The notes below the pieces were generated by a model. It did not search any database and was not told the origin of the DNA. It was given only the letters and a program-made list of their open reading frames with translations. 64,000 nucleotides of DNA from Tetraselmis striata (taxonomy: Eukaryota; Chlorophyta; Chlorodendrophyceae; Chlorodendrales; Chlorodendraceae): NCBI GenBank assembly GCA_006384855.1, contig VCJN01000275.1, positions 62,001 through 126,000 on the forward strand. Reading direction: 5' to 3'. The translations under genes and the position numbers were made by a program. Shown here one piece after another: positions 22,305-35,115 of this stretch; the first letter of the stretch is position 1, and the number at the start of each line of letters is the position of its first letter.

Positions 22305-25300
22305 CTAGGCCTCCACAGGCTCCGTGGAAAGATGGGAGTGCTGGCGCTCGTCCTTTGTGACCCGCCAAATGTGGTCCACATGCTCGCGGGTGCCGATCAT
22401 AGCGGCAAAGCTGGGCAGGGCGATGGACAGCGAGGGCTTGGTCAGGTTATAGATAGGGCCACAGGGCGACGCGAAAGCAGCATGCAGGGCATCCGAACAG
22501 CTGCAGCGGGGCTGTGCGCCGTCACTCAGCCTTCTGGCGCCAACTCACCGCTCATCGTGGGTGATCACCACCATCTGGAAGTTGTCCTGGTTCTCGCGGT
22601 CCTTCATCAGCCGGCGCAGGGCCTCCGCCAGGCTCGCCGAGTTGGCGGCGTCCAGGTTTGTGGTTGGCTCATCCAGAGTCAGAATGCCGCAGTTGAGGCA
22701 GAACGTTTCCGCGAGCGCGAGCCGGATGATCAAGCACGCCAAAACCTGCGTCACCGCCACCGGCCGCAGTCAGTGACGGGAAACACCACGTGTCGGGAAG
22801 GCTGTTCATGGAGAGGTGTAGTGGTGGCGGCAGGCGGGCCACCTTCTGTCCTGCACTGCACCGCCCGCGCATGTCCAGCTCGGCGTCCTGGCAGACCATG
22901 ACCACGCGGTAGTTGTATGACCGCTGCCCATCGGCATCCGACTTGATCTGCGAGGTGAGCGCACCGTGGGCGGTGAGGACACAAGCAGGCCAATGGCTGT
23001 GTCTGTAACGGAGTGGAATCGGAGCGGGAAACACAGAGAAAGGGAGAGTGCACGCTATCACGGGGTGATTGGGGGGGGGGGGAGGGGGGGACCATGATGA
23101 AATCGATGTCTTGGTTTCGGTACGTCTTTTGCCACAGCTCCTTGATGAGCTTGTTGATGTCCGCCATCTTGGTGGCGTGATAGCTCTGCAGCGCCTTTTC
23201 CAGCGCCTTGTGGTACTTGTCCAGGTCGCGGGTGGCCATCTCGGTGGTCTTCTGCTTGATCTGCTGCGAGCGGCACTTGGCGTCGATGTCCTGGTACTGC
23301 GGCTCCCTCAAGTGCAGCTGCGCGTTGGCGATGCCCTCCCGCTCGGTTTCAATGCTGCCCTTCTTCATCGACCGCTGGTCTTGCAGGTCGCCCAGGGCAC
23401 GCTTCATCCGCTCCACCTTCCCAATGAGCACCTGCTGGTCGCCTATCTGGCTCATGCGCTCTTGCAGCGACATAATCTCTCGATGGAAGTGCTCCTCTTC
23501 TGCCCTGGACCGGAGGTACTGCATTTCGTCGCGCAAATGCCGCATGGCAGCCTCGCGGCGCAGCACCTCATCGCCCTGGCTCCTGACCTGCGCTTCCGCC
23601 TCCTTGGCCCTGACCTCCAGGCTGCTGATCTGCTCCTCCAGCTCCACCACCTTGGTCTCGGACGCCTCCATCTGCCCGGCCTTCCCCGCGGTGATGTACT
23701 TGTGGATGGGATCTTCCAGCCTCATCAGGTTGTCCGCCATGCCCTGCATTAGGGTAAATAGCAGTGCGCAAAAAATGCAGCTGTCAAGTCACGCTGCGTG
23801 CAGGGATGCTAATCGCCGGGGCGTTGGGCACCCAATCGTTGTGAATTGGGTCAGGATGTCCACCAGGGAGTTAGTGGTGGCTGCCTGTTATGCAATGTAC
23901 GTGGGTGTAGTGCTAGCGTGCAGGTAACGCAGGCCGGGGTAGGGGGCACACTGCGGCGCACCCTGAAGGTCTGTAGCTCCTCTTCGAGCGCTTGCTCCTT
24001 CTGAGAGGCCGCCTTGCGCAGCTCCGCACGCTCAGAGACAAGCGCCCGCAGGCTGTTCCTCAGCGGTGCCTGGTTGCGCTCCAGCCCATTGATCTCCTCC
24101 ATCAGGGTGGCCAGCTCCAGTTCCAGCTCCTCCGCCTCCGCCTTTAGCTTCTCCTTCTCCTTGCGCTTGTTGTGCGCCTCCTGCAGCTCTCCTCGAGCGA
24201 CGTGGAGCTTGGTGTTGAGGGTGTTGATGTTCCGCGCTGCCATGGTCTGCGGGCAGAAAGCCACATGAAGTCCATTACCACTTGAGTCACAACATGCCAC
24301 TTGCGGCATGCCATCATGGCAACCATGGGTGTACGGCCTCGCGTAGCGACCGCCTGCCGTTGCATCTGGGCATCCAGGTGCGTGCTGCGCGCACCTGCTT
24401 GCTGGAGAGGTCGTCCCTCTCTGCGCGGACTCTGTCCCGATCCCGCTCTACATTCTCCAGGTCAGCGTCGACATCGGCAACGTTGCGGCTGGTCTGGGAG
24501 CCTGCCATTCTCCTCTCCAGATCCGATATCTGTGGGATGGACAATGAGGACATCAAGCAGACCACCAGGCGTGCTTCCGGCAGACACACCAGCACGGCAA
24601 GGACACAGAGACTGATGAAGGACGCATCGGCTTGTGCTGAACGGACCTCTTTCTGTAGACCGGAACACCGCTGGTGCAGGTTCTCAATGTTGGCGCCAAC
24701 GCTGTGGAGCATGTCTGTCCCGCTCTTCACGACTGCCTGCAGCTTGTCATGCTCCTCTGCCAGCATGTCAGCGCTTTGCTGGCAGGACTTGAGCTCTGAG
24801 AACAGCAGCCCTGCTCTAGACTCCAGCTCTGGGATCTCCTTGTTAATGCTCTCGTACTGAAGCCAGATTGGATGCAGCCGCGACAGCGTCTGGCACCAGC
24901 AAGGCAGGCAGCGTTCCAGGGTGTGAGCGCGCAGACTTCGAACAAAGGCAACAGCAAACCACCTTATCAGCCGCACAAATGAGTCAGCCAGAGCGTGGAG
25001 CGCATTACCTGCATGCTTTGCTTGACACCGTCCAACTTGCTCTGCCAGTTGGCGATCTTCTCAGGCAGAGCCTGGGCTATCAGTTCCTGTAGACCCATAA
25101 AAATCTCCATCAGTACGGAAGTCATGGACCCGGACCCCATGAAAAGCCGCATGTTATAAAGTTACCTGGTTATCAATGAACCCTGTAAGCGCATTTTTGT
25201 CCTCAAAGCGACGTTGGCACGTAGCGCAGCAGCTTGATTCCCTTGCTTCGCCAATGATGTCCCCTGGCAAGGCCAGCATGCACCCAATCGAAAAGCAGGC

Positions 25301-28300
25301 TCTGCGGGAGGGCATGCTTACTGGTGAGGCATCGCATAGCCTTGTCTGGGGGCAAGCGTGTGTGCCGGGATACCTATGATTTTCTGGAGGGCCAAGCATT
25401 GGGCCAGCTTATTCTCGCTGAGCTCTCTCTCGTGTGACCGCTCAGCCAACAAGCCCTCCATAGTAGCCGATTTGTCATCCAACTTGGTCCGCGACGGCAC
25501 ATCCAGGTCATCAAGCACCTGCTTGCGCAGGTCGCTGGCCTTGTTCCTCACTTGCTGCACCTGTTGGTGTGCAGCGTCATGCTTGGCCTTTGTCGAATTC
25601 ACCTTGGCCTCTGCCGTCTTACGCTCCACCCCTTTCTGCTCCGCCTCCCGTTGCTTCCGGCTGACGGTGTCCGTGAGGATGCCCTTCAAAGATTGCATAT
25701 CGGGCAGCTGGTTGAGCGACATGAACTTCAGCAGGCTCCGCTTGTTGGAGTGCATGAGGCCTTCCGCCTTTTGTTTTGCCTCCAGCATTTCCTTCTTCTT
25801 GATTCGAAGCCGGGTGGAGGACTCCGACGCCGCCTCCACGTGCTTCCGCTCCTCCCTCAGAATGCTCACTGCGCGGCCCATCTGGAAGGAGGGGCGGGAA
25901 CCAACAGGCAGAGCAAGGTCAAGGCATCGACGCAATATTTGGTGGTGCTCAGTCTAACCGCAGTCGCACAGTTGAATACCTCCGCCAGTCGCTGATCAGC
26001 GTTCGCCAGCTTTGCCTCAAACTCGTCCTCCTCCAGGCGCTTCTGGGCCTTGATCAGCTCCTGTCTTGAGCGCTCCTCCTCCTCTGCAAGCTGCTCCAGA
26101 AGCTCGTCGCTCATGTGGATTTGCCCGGCCTGCCTCTCGCGCTGCGCAAGCTGGGCTTCACGCTGCTCCCGCAGGTCCTGCTTCGATGACAAGGTCTCTG
26201 CAGCGCTGTCAATCTGGGCCTCCGTCTTGGCCAGATTCTCGGAAATTGCATTGTCCGCACTTCGGTTCTTCTCCTTCATATGCGAGAGTTCTGATGCCAG
26301 CTTCTCTGCTGTGTGCCTGATGTGGTCGCTAAACACGGCAACTGCCTGCATTGACATAAAAGAGAAAATCGAATCAAAACACCCAACCAGCCGGACACAA
26401 GGAGTGTCCGGTCAGCCCGACAAAGCACGAATTCGACCGTCAAAGCAGGGCTTTCGCGGCAGTCAGCACTGTGATCCGAGCATCACCTGCGAGTCCAACT
26501 GGCCATTGTCTGGGACGCTCGCCATCCCTGTCTTCTGTGCAAGCCCGCAGATCAGGGTGTTCCGCTCCGCAATGTTGCTCTCATGCATTTCGGCCTCTGC
26601 CTTGAGCATGGAGTGGCGCTCCACCTCCTGGCGGTGCTGCTTCTTCGAGCGCTCGATGTCCGCGAGGCACTGGTCCAGCGGCCCCTGCATCTGCTCCTTG
26701 AGCTTGCCGACCTCGTCCAGCGACGCCTGCATCTGCACTATCCGCCGCTCCATCTCCTCCACAGTCGCTTGCGGCTCGCTGCCGAGCTCCTCCAACAGTC
26801 TGGCGTTCTGCTGCCGCTTCATTTCCAGCTTTGAGCTCGCCGCGCCAATATCCTCCCCTGGCGGCAGAGGGTTCGCAAAGCGAAGTCAGATGATGATGTG
26901 GAAAGGGCCACTTTCCATTCGCAGTACAAAAAGTCTGAATGCGTTCGGACTTGTATAAATGGGCATCAGTCAATTGCATGTCAGGGTTCCTATTCCAATG
27001 TAGCACTGTTTACGCACCTCTTGAGCGGGCAGGGTCACATTGGGGTGGGTTGGCACTAGTCGCTGCTACGTTCCCAGCAGCAGATTGTGCCAAATGCCGT
27101 ATATATCAACCCAATACCAAGGTACTTCACATATCTCGCGCTAGCACGCTGTCGCGCGGCAAATTCAGGCGGGTCTCTCACCCAGGTCCGCGATGTGACT
27201 TAGCTTGTCGTCCACGCCCGCCTTCTCTGCCTCGATGACTTCCATCTGCAATCGGCGCAGAGGCTGTAAAGTCAGCAGCATTCATTCCACGCGGCAATTA
27301 GCGGGTGTAGTGGCACACGCGGCACGTTAAATGCCTCAGGAAGCATGCATGATCCTCTCAGTAGTCAGGTCGCGCACCTCCGCCTTGAGCGAATCCATGT
27401 CCTCTTGGAGCTTTGCAGCCTTGTGCTCTCCGGCAGAGATCTGAAGTGGCAATAGGTTGCTTTCAATGCAGATAAGCCCACAGCTCGCCGGCACATGGGG
27501 CTGTGCATGCTCCATGGTGCCATCCGGTATGTCGAGGGCAGGCAAGAAGGTGCCGCACCAGGTGGCGGTACCGCAGCGCCTGGTCCATGTGCGACTGCAG
27601 CGTCTCCATCTTCAGCTTCATCTCGCGCACCGCCTGGTTCTGCTCCTTCTTCAGCTTCAGAAGCGCCTCCAGCGCCTGCGCAAACGTGCCGCAGCAGGCT
27701 CTGAGCCAGTGTCATGCTAGGCGTGTAATGCATGGTGACACCTAGCATGATGTCATGCTAAGAGTGTCATGCTCGGAAATGCACAAATGCAAAGCCACAG
27801 TCCTCCCCCAACCTTGGTGTACTTGGTGGCGCTGAAGATGTCGTCAAACTTCTTCTTCAGCACAGACCCCTCGTCCAGAGGCCAGCTGCTCTCTTCCTGG
27901 TGGACAAAGATGACGTTCTCCAGGATTGCCTGGCGGGGAGGGGGCATGTTTCATCAGCAGGAACGCCCAGTGGTGCACCTGAAGGCTAGCTTAATGGGAC
28001 AGCCGCGTGCTGTTCAATGCCTGCCTCACTTTGGAAACTCCCATCAGCATCGGCACCGTACGGTCCATGTCAATGCAGCGGTAGTTTACGGCGGTTTTCT
28101 CCTTGGTGATGTGGTCGATAGTCTGGATAGTGCCGTCCAGCGTCTTATACTCCACCTTTACCTTCTTCTGCGTCAGCTGTGGACAGCAGCACATGACGCG
28201 GCTCAGCGTGAAACGCATGAGCAGCACAGGAGGTGGTCCGTGATGCTAGCGATGAGTGCCACATGCCCACATCAGCCTGCACCACTGCTGCTCACACGCG

Positions 28301-29135
28301 GTGCAGCGCTCCGCACCTGAAAGGACCTGATGGCCACAACACGCGAGCCCTGGTTCGTCTTGAAGCGCAGCTTGATCTGTGCCTTTACCTCTACCTCGTT
28401 CGCGACCTATGCGAGGCAGGCTGGTCTCAGAGCTCAAGCCCAAACAACAGCGACACCGCCAAAGCCGAGATGAGATGGGCGCCGGAATGCGCAACTCTGC
28501 AGCATTGCGCAGGCCATCCTCCGCAGCTGGCAGCTGGCTGAAATCCAGCTCGGCTGTGGCTGGGGGGGGGGGGGGGGGGGGGGGGGGGAGGGCACCTTGG
28601 GGTCGTTGATGAAGTTCTGCCCGCTGCGGCTGTTGGGGGGCAGCGACCCCGTAGTCGCCATCTTCAGGCACTCGATGATCGTCTGAAGCGCAAAGGCAAC
28701 CACATATAAGTATCTCCGCCAACGCCTTAGTTTCGCCCGCGCGCGAGCGTGTGTGTGTTTGAGGGGGGAGGGGGGAGGGGCCACCGTTTTGCCGGCGCCA
28801 TTCTGGCCGACGATGATGGTGAGCGGCTTTCCGAAGCTTATCTCGGAGGGCTGCTGGTGGTCGAAGCTGCGGATGCCCCGGATCGCGAGCTGCGGAGCAC
28901 AGTCAGCGCGGTCAGGGAGGCGTCGGTGTCGGCGGCGCTGGCAGCAGCAACAACAGCAGCGGCGGGCTGCTGCCTACCACACAGATCGGGCCGCCGTTTA
29001 CTATGTCTGGAGTCATTTAAGCGAAGTTGGTTTTTGAAAAGCGGTTGCTGAAACGGCGGTTCGGCTGCTACTGTATCCATGTAGTTAAGAGTGTCGTCCT
29101 CCAGCTGCGTGGCGTACCTTCTCAATGGTGGACAT
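22305..29135 (-). CDS. RAD50: DNA repair ATPase RAD50 (MRN/MRX complex), complete, 21 exons
   Basis: RAD50 is the SMC-like ATPase that works with MRE11 to tether and process double-strand breaks and signal through the checkpoint. Minus-strand coding exons are 29135-29118, 28889-28785, 28682-28596, 28406-28317, 28176-28030, 27929-27813, 27675-27559, 27440-27378, 27245-27182, 26857-26487, 26345-25980, 25881-25374, 25263-25166, 25086-25009, 24856-24647, 24529-24395, 24246-23962, 23743-23093, 22947-22843, 22745-22549 and 22410-22305. Every junction keeps frame and the product is 1305 residues, close to the usual ~1310. Seen in order: MSTIEK start, Walker [11 protein letters not shown]-loop region [28 protein letters not shown], long coiled coils, zinc hook CATCQRRF, return coil, signature [10 protein letters not shown], Walker [12 protein letters not shown] and VITHDER. 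The hook has Ala-Thr where most have Pro-x. The donors after exon 15 (GTCCGT) and exon 18 (GTCCCC, in a C-run) are weak, but homology fixes the joins. Confidence 0.97.
28562..28588. repeat. Poly-G tract (sense poly-C) in RAD50 intron 3
   Basis: About 27 consecutive G lie five bases past the donor of the intron after DPK (28595 downward). On the RAD50 sense strand the intron starts GTGCCCTC followed by a C-run. Runs this long are assembly- and polymerase-sensitive. Confidence 0.9.
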
Positions 29136-32100
29136 GACGGTGGTCCCGACGCAGCGCCTGCCTACCCACCCTGGCTGCGCGACGTGAAGTCAGCCGCCGT
29201 ACCTGGCGCGATGCCTCTGCCCTCCCGCTGGAGGACGAGCAGGGAATACACAAACCCGACTTACTGTGCCTAGCTTTCGCCACAGCATCATCGAGTTCAG
29301 TGTTTTCGTGACGACGATGTCGTGCAGACTGCTGACGATCCGCCGTACCCGTACGCGCAGACGTTCCAAGCGCACACCGCGCCGCCATCACTACTTACGG
29401 ACCTATGAATAAACTTTATTTTTCGTCTCCGGGACTGGGACTAGTGAAACCCTTGCAGCGGCTCTACTTACGACGGCCATTTTATTGGCAGCGAGCCAGG
29501 TACAGAAAGCCCTACTGCGTAGGCGACGCTCCGTTACAGTCAACAGGCAAAATGCCGAAGCATTCTGCATGACTAATTAGAGGCTAGTGATTAAATTTCC
29601 ACTACCACCGCTGGATCACCGTCTAAAACACTGCCATCAAAATACCCGGCACTGACCACGAAGGGTCGGCCCTACCCGTTTGGGCGTCGGCCCATTCGAG
29701 TAATGCGAGTTGGGGCAAGCAGCCCCATCCCGCGGAGGAGAGCATTTCGGGAGTGTCATACATGTGCAACAAAAAAAGCAATGTGAGGGAGAGCCCGACG
29801 CCATAATTGGAAAAAATTCCCATCCTCAGTAAAATCCAAAGCGCCGTGAAGGGAGGGAGGGACTGTAGAGCGTGGAATTTGACGTCGGCTTTTATTGTGT
29901 AGGTGCGTGTGCGTGAGTGCATAGGCGAAGGGTGAGGCGGGTGAGGCGATGAGTTGCTGGAAATAAAAAGTGATTACAAGCGTTGAGGCTCGCTGCGACA
30001 TGCGTGCCCCGAGCTCCGAGCTCCGAGCTCCGTGATCCAAGCGTGCCCCGAGCTCCCAACTCCAAGCTCGGGCGCGCGCAGCACGCTAATGATACTCATA
30101 TGCGCGTTGAGCGCATACCTGGAATATCTAAGTGACCTAGCCAATAATACTATAGCTGCATTGCCAGTCTGCAAACATCAACACTCCCCCCCAATGCCGC
30201 AGTAGGAGAAATGTAAAAACGTTGCAAGGAAAGCTTGTTCTAGTCCGCATACCGTGTATCATGTCATGATCATGCCCATGGCAGTCCTTGCATGCTTGGC
30301 TAGTGTCGCCGCGGGGCTGGCACCGGTTTTGTCATTCGTTGTCTGGCTCGGATTGGCTACGCATGGCTAAATTGTCTGGTAGTGGCTTGTTGCCTCCGCT
30401 AGTCTTGCCGCGAGGCCACGGAGATCCTAAGGAACGGATAGCCCTAGATCTGCACCACGTACACGCGATGTAACACAGTTGCAATTGGCAAGACGTAGCT
30501 TTTCACCAATGCTAGATGTAAATGCGTGTATGTCCACCATATGCCATCGAATCAATTGTGCGACTACTAGGGGCGGCTAGCTCGAGGGAAGATGAGGATA
30601 TACGCCCACATGGCGGCAATTAGTTTGGCGACATGTGGCGTAGTGCAGCCTACGCACGGATTACGACCCACCCGTTCAATAATTTTGACGCATGTAGTAC
30701 TTTTGGGGGGCAATCATCGTTCGGCACTAATATAATGATGTCACATTGGCGCGATTGATCGCGCACGCAATATGCGTTTCGGCCGGTCACAGGGTGGGCG
30801 CATGCAAGCCAACATACAACACCAACCGACACGTCTCAGACGCACTGCCTTGTGAACGCCATGGCGCCTGCCCCCGAGCTTCTACCTGTCCAGCCCGCTT
30901 CTTTATAGCTTGAGCCCCCTAATTCGACTGCCAGGGGCCCGCTGCTGCCCGCGGACGACAAAGCTCGCTCGGTGTTGCGATTAACCGAATAGCCGCGCGT
31001 TCGCCTCGCCGCCCCTCACTCGGACGAAGGGAAAGTCTCTCTTGAGACTCCCCCCTTTCGAACAGCAGCCCCCCGGGGGCTGAGGACGTCCGTGGGGAGC
31101 CTAGCGGTATAGGTCAAGCCGAAAAACTGATGGCGGAGGCCCTAGGAGCACCCTTTCTACTGTTAGTAGTGGTAATAATTCAGGCGTCAGCGAACCGCCG
31201 ACGCCTCCTGCGCAACATGCGGCGCTGACACCCGCCACGCGACATCCCCCCCCCCCCCCACCCCCCGCCTCCCCTAGCGTAACCTTGGTCATGCACTTCT
31301 GCTCCCGCTGCGGGGTGCTCTGCGTAGCCAGTCGCGCGGCCGGCTAGTGGCCATCCTGCTAGCGTTGGCTGTGGTGCATTTCGCCTTGATCGGCCGGCGG
31401 TCGCGAGTTAGCGAATGACGGGGCAACGGCAGTGGCCGTGGCCATGGCCGTTGTCAACACGCTACGACTCGCCCAACGGGCGGGAATGCACTCGTTTAGT
31501 GCCTCGCTAGACGTGGCGAGCAGGTGATATCTGTCTCGGGTGCAAGCGCCGCTGCGGGACGGTGGCGAATTCAACACTCGCAAGATGGAGGGGCGACAAT
31601 ATTTGAAACGGCGGTGCTCGATTATTTATAGACAAAGCATGTACGCATCTTAACGTGCATGCCCCGGAAATTACCCCACTTTATATACTAAATAGTACAT
31701 CAGGTTTGTACAGCCACCTGCAGCCGATTGAGTAGGGATGCCCCACCCTACCTCTACAGTGAACCACCAGTACTTGACGATAGTGTGAAGAGCGCCAGCT
31801 GCGGTGGCGGCCTGATGCGCGGCGGCTTTAGACAACTGTATTGTACTGTCACAGTGTTGGCGGCACACAGTCGCTGCATGCACAGTCGATGCTGCCACCA
31901 TAACAACGCAAGCCTCGCCGCCATGGCGGAACCCGCTCAGCGCTGCTGCTATGGAATGCACTGCGTAGTTGCCGCCAGAGGAGAGCCCGGCGGGCCAGAG
32001 CTGAAAGAGTGTGGTGTAGCGGGTTGCACCACAATGCTACACCACGTGCGGCGTCGTGTGCTAGGGGGAATACATTTCCCGTCGAAGCACAGTGATGTGC

Positions 32101-32491
32101 TACTGGGTAGAAAGGGTGCATCCCACGGATGGCAACCCCCATCCCTCTATGCGCTGGGGTGCTGTTTGATGTAACACAAGAAAGGGTTCCCAGGTATTTT
32201 AAGGACAGTCGCTCGCCCCACCACAAGTATATCCGTCTGTCACTACCTTCACAGTGAAAATCCTACCCCTGTAGTGAACATTTCATGTAGAGGTAGGCTG
32301 CCGGAAGGCTACAGTGAATTTCAATCATGCATTAGAGTCTAGTTTTGCCAAAAAGAGTGCAGAGGCTATTTTACACGGAAAAGCGCCATGGCTAGGAACT
32401 AAGGTTCACCGAAAGGGGAGGGGATGTCGGAGGAGGAGCCCGCAGGGCGGAGGCGGAAAACGGGAGGGCGCTGCCGAAGGCAGCGAGCTGC
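29136..32491. other. Intergenic, no supported gene
   Basis: This is the RAD50 upstream region and beyond. A short repeat of gagctccga/gagctccaa appears at about 30009-30070. A C-run sits at about 31247-31259. The plus frame at 31728-32174 contains CCYGMHC...ECGVAGCTTMLHH, which loosely recalls a Cys/His cluster of transposon proteins, but it is short and unsupported. AATAAA-rich and AT-rich patches alternate with GC-rich sequence, as in decayed repeats. Confidence 0.4.
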
Positions 32492-32686
32492 AAGATGGCA
32501 GACGAGCTGCTGCTGGCTGTCCTAAGTAGCTGCCCGGCCGGGAGCGCAGGGCTTGCATGCAATGGGGCAGCCCGTACCAAAACCCGATGGTAACAGTTAC
32601 TTAACCGCTTGAAACCACTAACAGACCGTATGGGTCGCACTAGGACAGTTTAAATCCGTTAGGAAACCCCATAAACACGTTTAGAT
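32492..32686 (+). repeat. Direct repeat, copy A (195 bp)
   Basis: It starts aagatggcagacgagctg and ends cacgtttagat, and matches 34592-34781 with about 90% identity by eye. It is flanked by a second short direct repeat (ttcaatcatgcattagagtc at about 32320 and its variant at about 32690), so this locus has a nested repeat structure. Confidence 0.85.
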
Positions 32687-34591
32687 AATTTCAATTATGC
32701 ATTCGAGTCTGGTTTGGCCAGTTTACTCGCAGTTCGTTTATTACGACTGCGAGCGTAGGCAGTCGGCAGGCATGCCGACCAGACGAAGGTGGAAGATGTC
32801 TTGAGTTGTATTAGGGGTCTCGCGCCGAGAGGTCCTCGATCGAGGCGCAGACGCATCAGGCTCGGACGGGGGATGTTGACGCCGGCATGGCATAGGCCGG
32901 ACGTGTCGCGGAATTAAGGCGCCGTCTCCCGACGGCGCCCTATAGCATTGGCCGCGCGCTATGGTGGCGTGCGGCACGAGCCGGAACTGCAGGCCAATAG
33001 AAGCAGGGGTAGAAGTGCCGCAGTTGGCGACGAGCGCCCAGCAAAGCAGCGGCACATGCACAAATAGAACGACTACAACCGCGCGCACGAACGCGCGAGC
33101 GCGCCGCGTACAGCCAGGTGAAGTACTTGTACCCTAGTACGTTGTACCCGACGCGATGGTAACTCTGCACATGTATTAGCGATGCACGTTACAAGGGGTG
33201 GAGACGCAACAACGCGCGATAACAGCGATGCAATGCTGCTGCCATCACCAGCGGTGGTTGTTTCACCCTCTTGCGCGAACGACGGCGGGTGAAACGCACA
33301 ACGCTGAGGGGCGCGGGAACGTGGGACACTGTGTGGTCGTATCGTACCGGCTCTTAGGTGTGTTAGGGTCGGTTGTCGGCGACGTAAGTTGTCGCAAAAG
33401 ACCCGCCGACTCGGTAAGCTGTCGCCGTGGGCCTTTCTTCGCGGAGAGCGGTGAGCCGGCCGCCGCTGCTGCACCAGCGACGGGTGCTGACCACCCCACA
33501 AAGCGCAGGCTTAGGATGATGCCACGAAACCACTCGTCGCGTTAGGTGGCGGAGCTGTCCCCCGGCGGGCAGCTCGTGTTGTCACATATGAGTTGCCATG
33601 ACGTCGGAAGCGGGTTGGCCGGCGTAGAGGCCCTTGTAGCCTATTCCGGCCCGTAACGATGCCAATGATGTCGGGGCGAGGGTGACGACGAGGCGGCCGC
33701 TGCTGCTGCACCAGCGACGGTCGCCGAAGTCCCAAACCCATAGTTGGCCAAGGGTAGTTTCGTACACCACGAGACACCAAGCACGCCAAGTGGTAGAGCT
33801 GCCCCCCGGCGGGCAGCTGCATGTTGTCGTGGTCCTTGTGACGACGATGTTGCAGTAGGAGGCGTCGGGACGAGCCGCACAAACGCCTCCCACTGCGACC
33901 ACAACAAACGTTGCTGAAGCATGATTGAGGCGAGGGAAACGAGCCCTCTCAAAACACCGGCGCGTGAGCGGCGCCACCCCCATAACATGCCAATTACGCG
34001 GGTAGTTGCGGAAAACCACAGCATGTAACAAGGTTGATGCCACGACACCATGTTGCGAGGACACGCGGACCGGGTTGCAGTGTCCCGCGGGACAACAAAT
34101 GGTCGCCCCGACGACACGGACGTCCTCCTCCGTCCGCACCGATTTGTTGCGGTGGGTGTAGTTGTCGTCCTTGACAACCGTGACGAGCAGCGGCCACGGT
34201 GCCGAGCGCGTCCACCTCACCTAAACCTCAAGAGTTGAATACTGCGAGAGGGCGCTCCACTGCGAGAGCCCCGAAGGCCTGTCCTTCGACTCAACTTCGG
34301 GTGTTTAGGTTTAACCCCCCCACCCCCCCAAAGGGGACCCTCCAGCTCCAATCCCTTTCCGTGCGCATCGCTGCCCGAAAAGGTCTCAGCTGCAAAGCCA
34401 GGGCAAAAACGGAAAACGACCTTACTTGGGCGCACGAGTAGATAGGGAAAACCACATTACCGAGGGGTTGTCTGTCGCTGCCTGATGTTGTAACGCATGT
34501 GCGCGGCACGACGACTCGCTACCGGGTGGATGAACCCCGGTGCGGACTTACTATTCAGCCTCAGTGACCCGCGCGCGCACAAGTACGCTAG
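32687..34591. other. Interval between the direct repeats; internally repetitive, no credible gene
   Basis: Two related segments of about 90-100 bp lie about 250 bp apart: gctgctgcaccagcgacgg at 33462 and 33704, then ccccggcgggcagct at about 33558 and 33810. The longest frame (33582-34220, minus) runs through these repeats and has no recognisable domain. At 34217-34330 there is a GC-rich stretch ending in a C-run. Confidence 0.5.
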
Positions 34592-34781
34592 AAGATGGCA
34601 GACGAGCTGTTGTTGGCTGTCCTAAGTAGCTGCCCGGCCGGGATGGCAGGGCTCGCGGGCGATGGGGCAGCCCGTACCACGATGGTAACAGTTACTTCAC
34701 CGCTTGAAACCACTAACAGACCGTACGGGGCGCACTAAGACAGTTTACATCCGTTAGGAAACCCCATAAACACGTTTAGAT
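34592..34781 (+). repeat. Direct repeat, copy B (190 bp)
   Basis: This is the second copy of the 195-bp repeat at 32492, same orientation, 2.1 kb away. It is followed by two copies of a cccctatagtgaac motif; a related cccctgtagtgaac lies upstream of copy A at about 32263. It could be a terminal direct repeat of a small non-autonomous LTR-like element or simply two copies of a dispersed repeat. It lacks clear TG...CA ends. Confidence 0.85.
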
Positions 34782-34982
34782 CATACCCCCATAGTGAACC
34801 TACCCCTATAGTGAACACAGAGGGGGGGGGGGGGGGGGGGGGGGCGTCGGGGGGGGTTTACCATAGCGATAGTGTCACTGTAATGATATATCATCCCGCG
34901 GTAATGGTACCCGTACACTACTATGCCAATGATATTCTGCAGGACAGGTTACACAAAAGCTCAAGTGTGCCGCGCAGCTATA

Positions 34983-35115
34983 CATATGTTAAGATTCATG
35001 TGTACTGCCCATGTGTACATGGAGCGGTCCATGTGGACATGGGGCCTCCATTGACCCATGTCTATATGGCCCGTACTATGTACACATGGAGTCCATGTGC
35101 ACACAGGTCGTTGGC
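34983..35115 (+). repeat. Left terminal inverted repeat of the DNA transposon
   Basis: It begins catatgttaagattcatg. The reverse complement of 38625-38760 aligns across its whole length with roughly 85% identity. The repeat is built largely of palindromic CCATGTGTACATGG-type words that continue past it to about 35235. Confidence 0.85.

Noticed and set aside
22332-23927. Several long plus-strand frames opposite RAD50
   Set aside because: They mirror RAD50 exons, whose minus-strand reading matches the conserved protein end to end.
33582-34220. Minus frame of 212 codons between the direct repeats
   Set aside because: It runs through internal repeats, has no domain, and three overlapping frames of similar length exist there.
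34290-34335. gtgtttaggtttaacccc considered as a telomere-like remnant
   Set aside because: Only one or two partial TTTAGG words, no tandem array.
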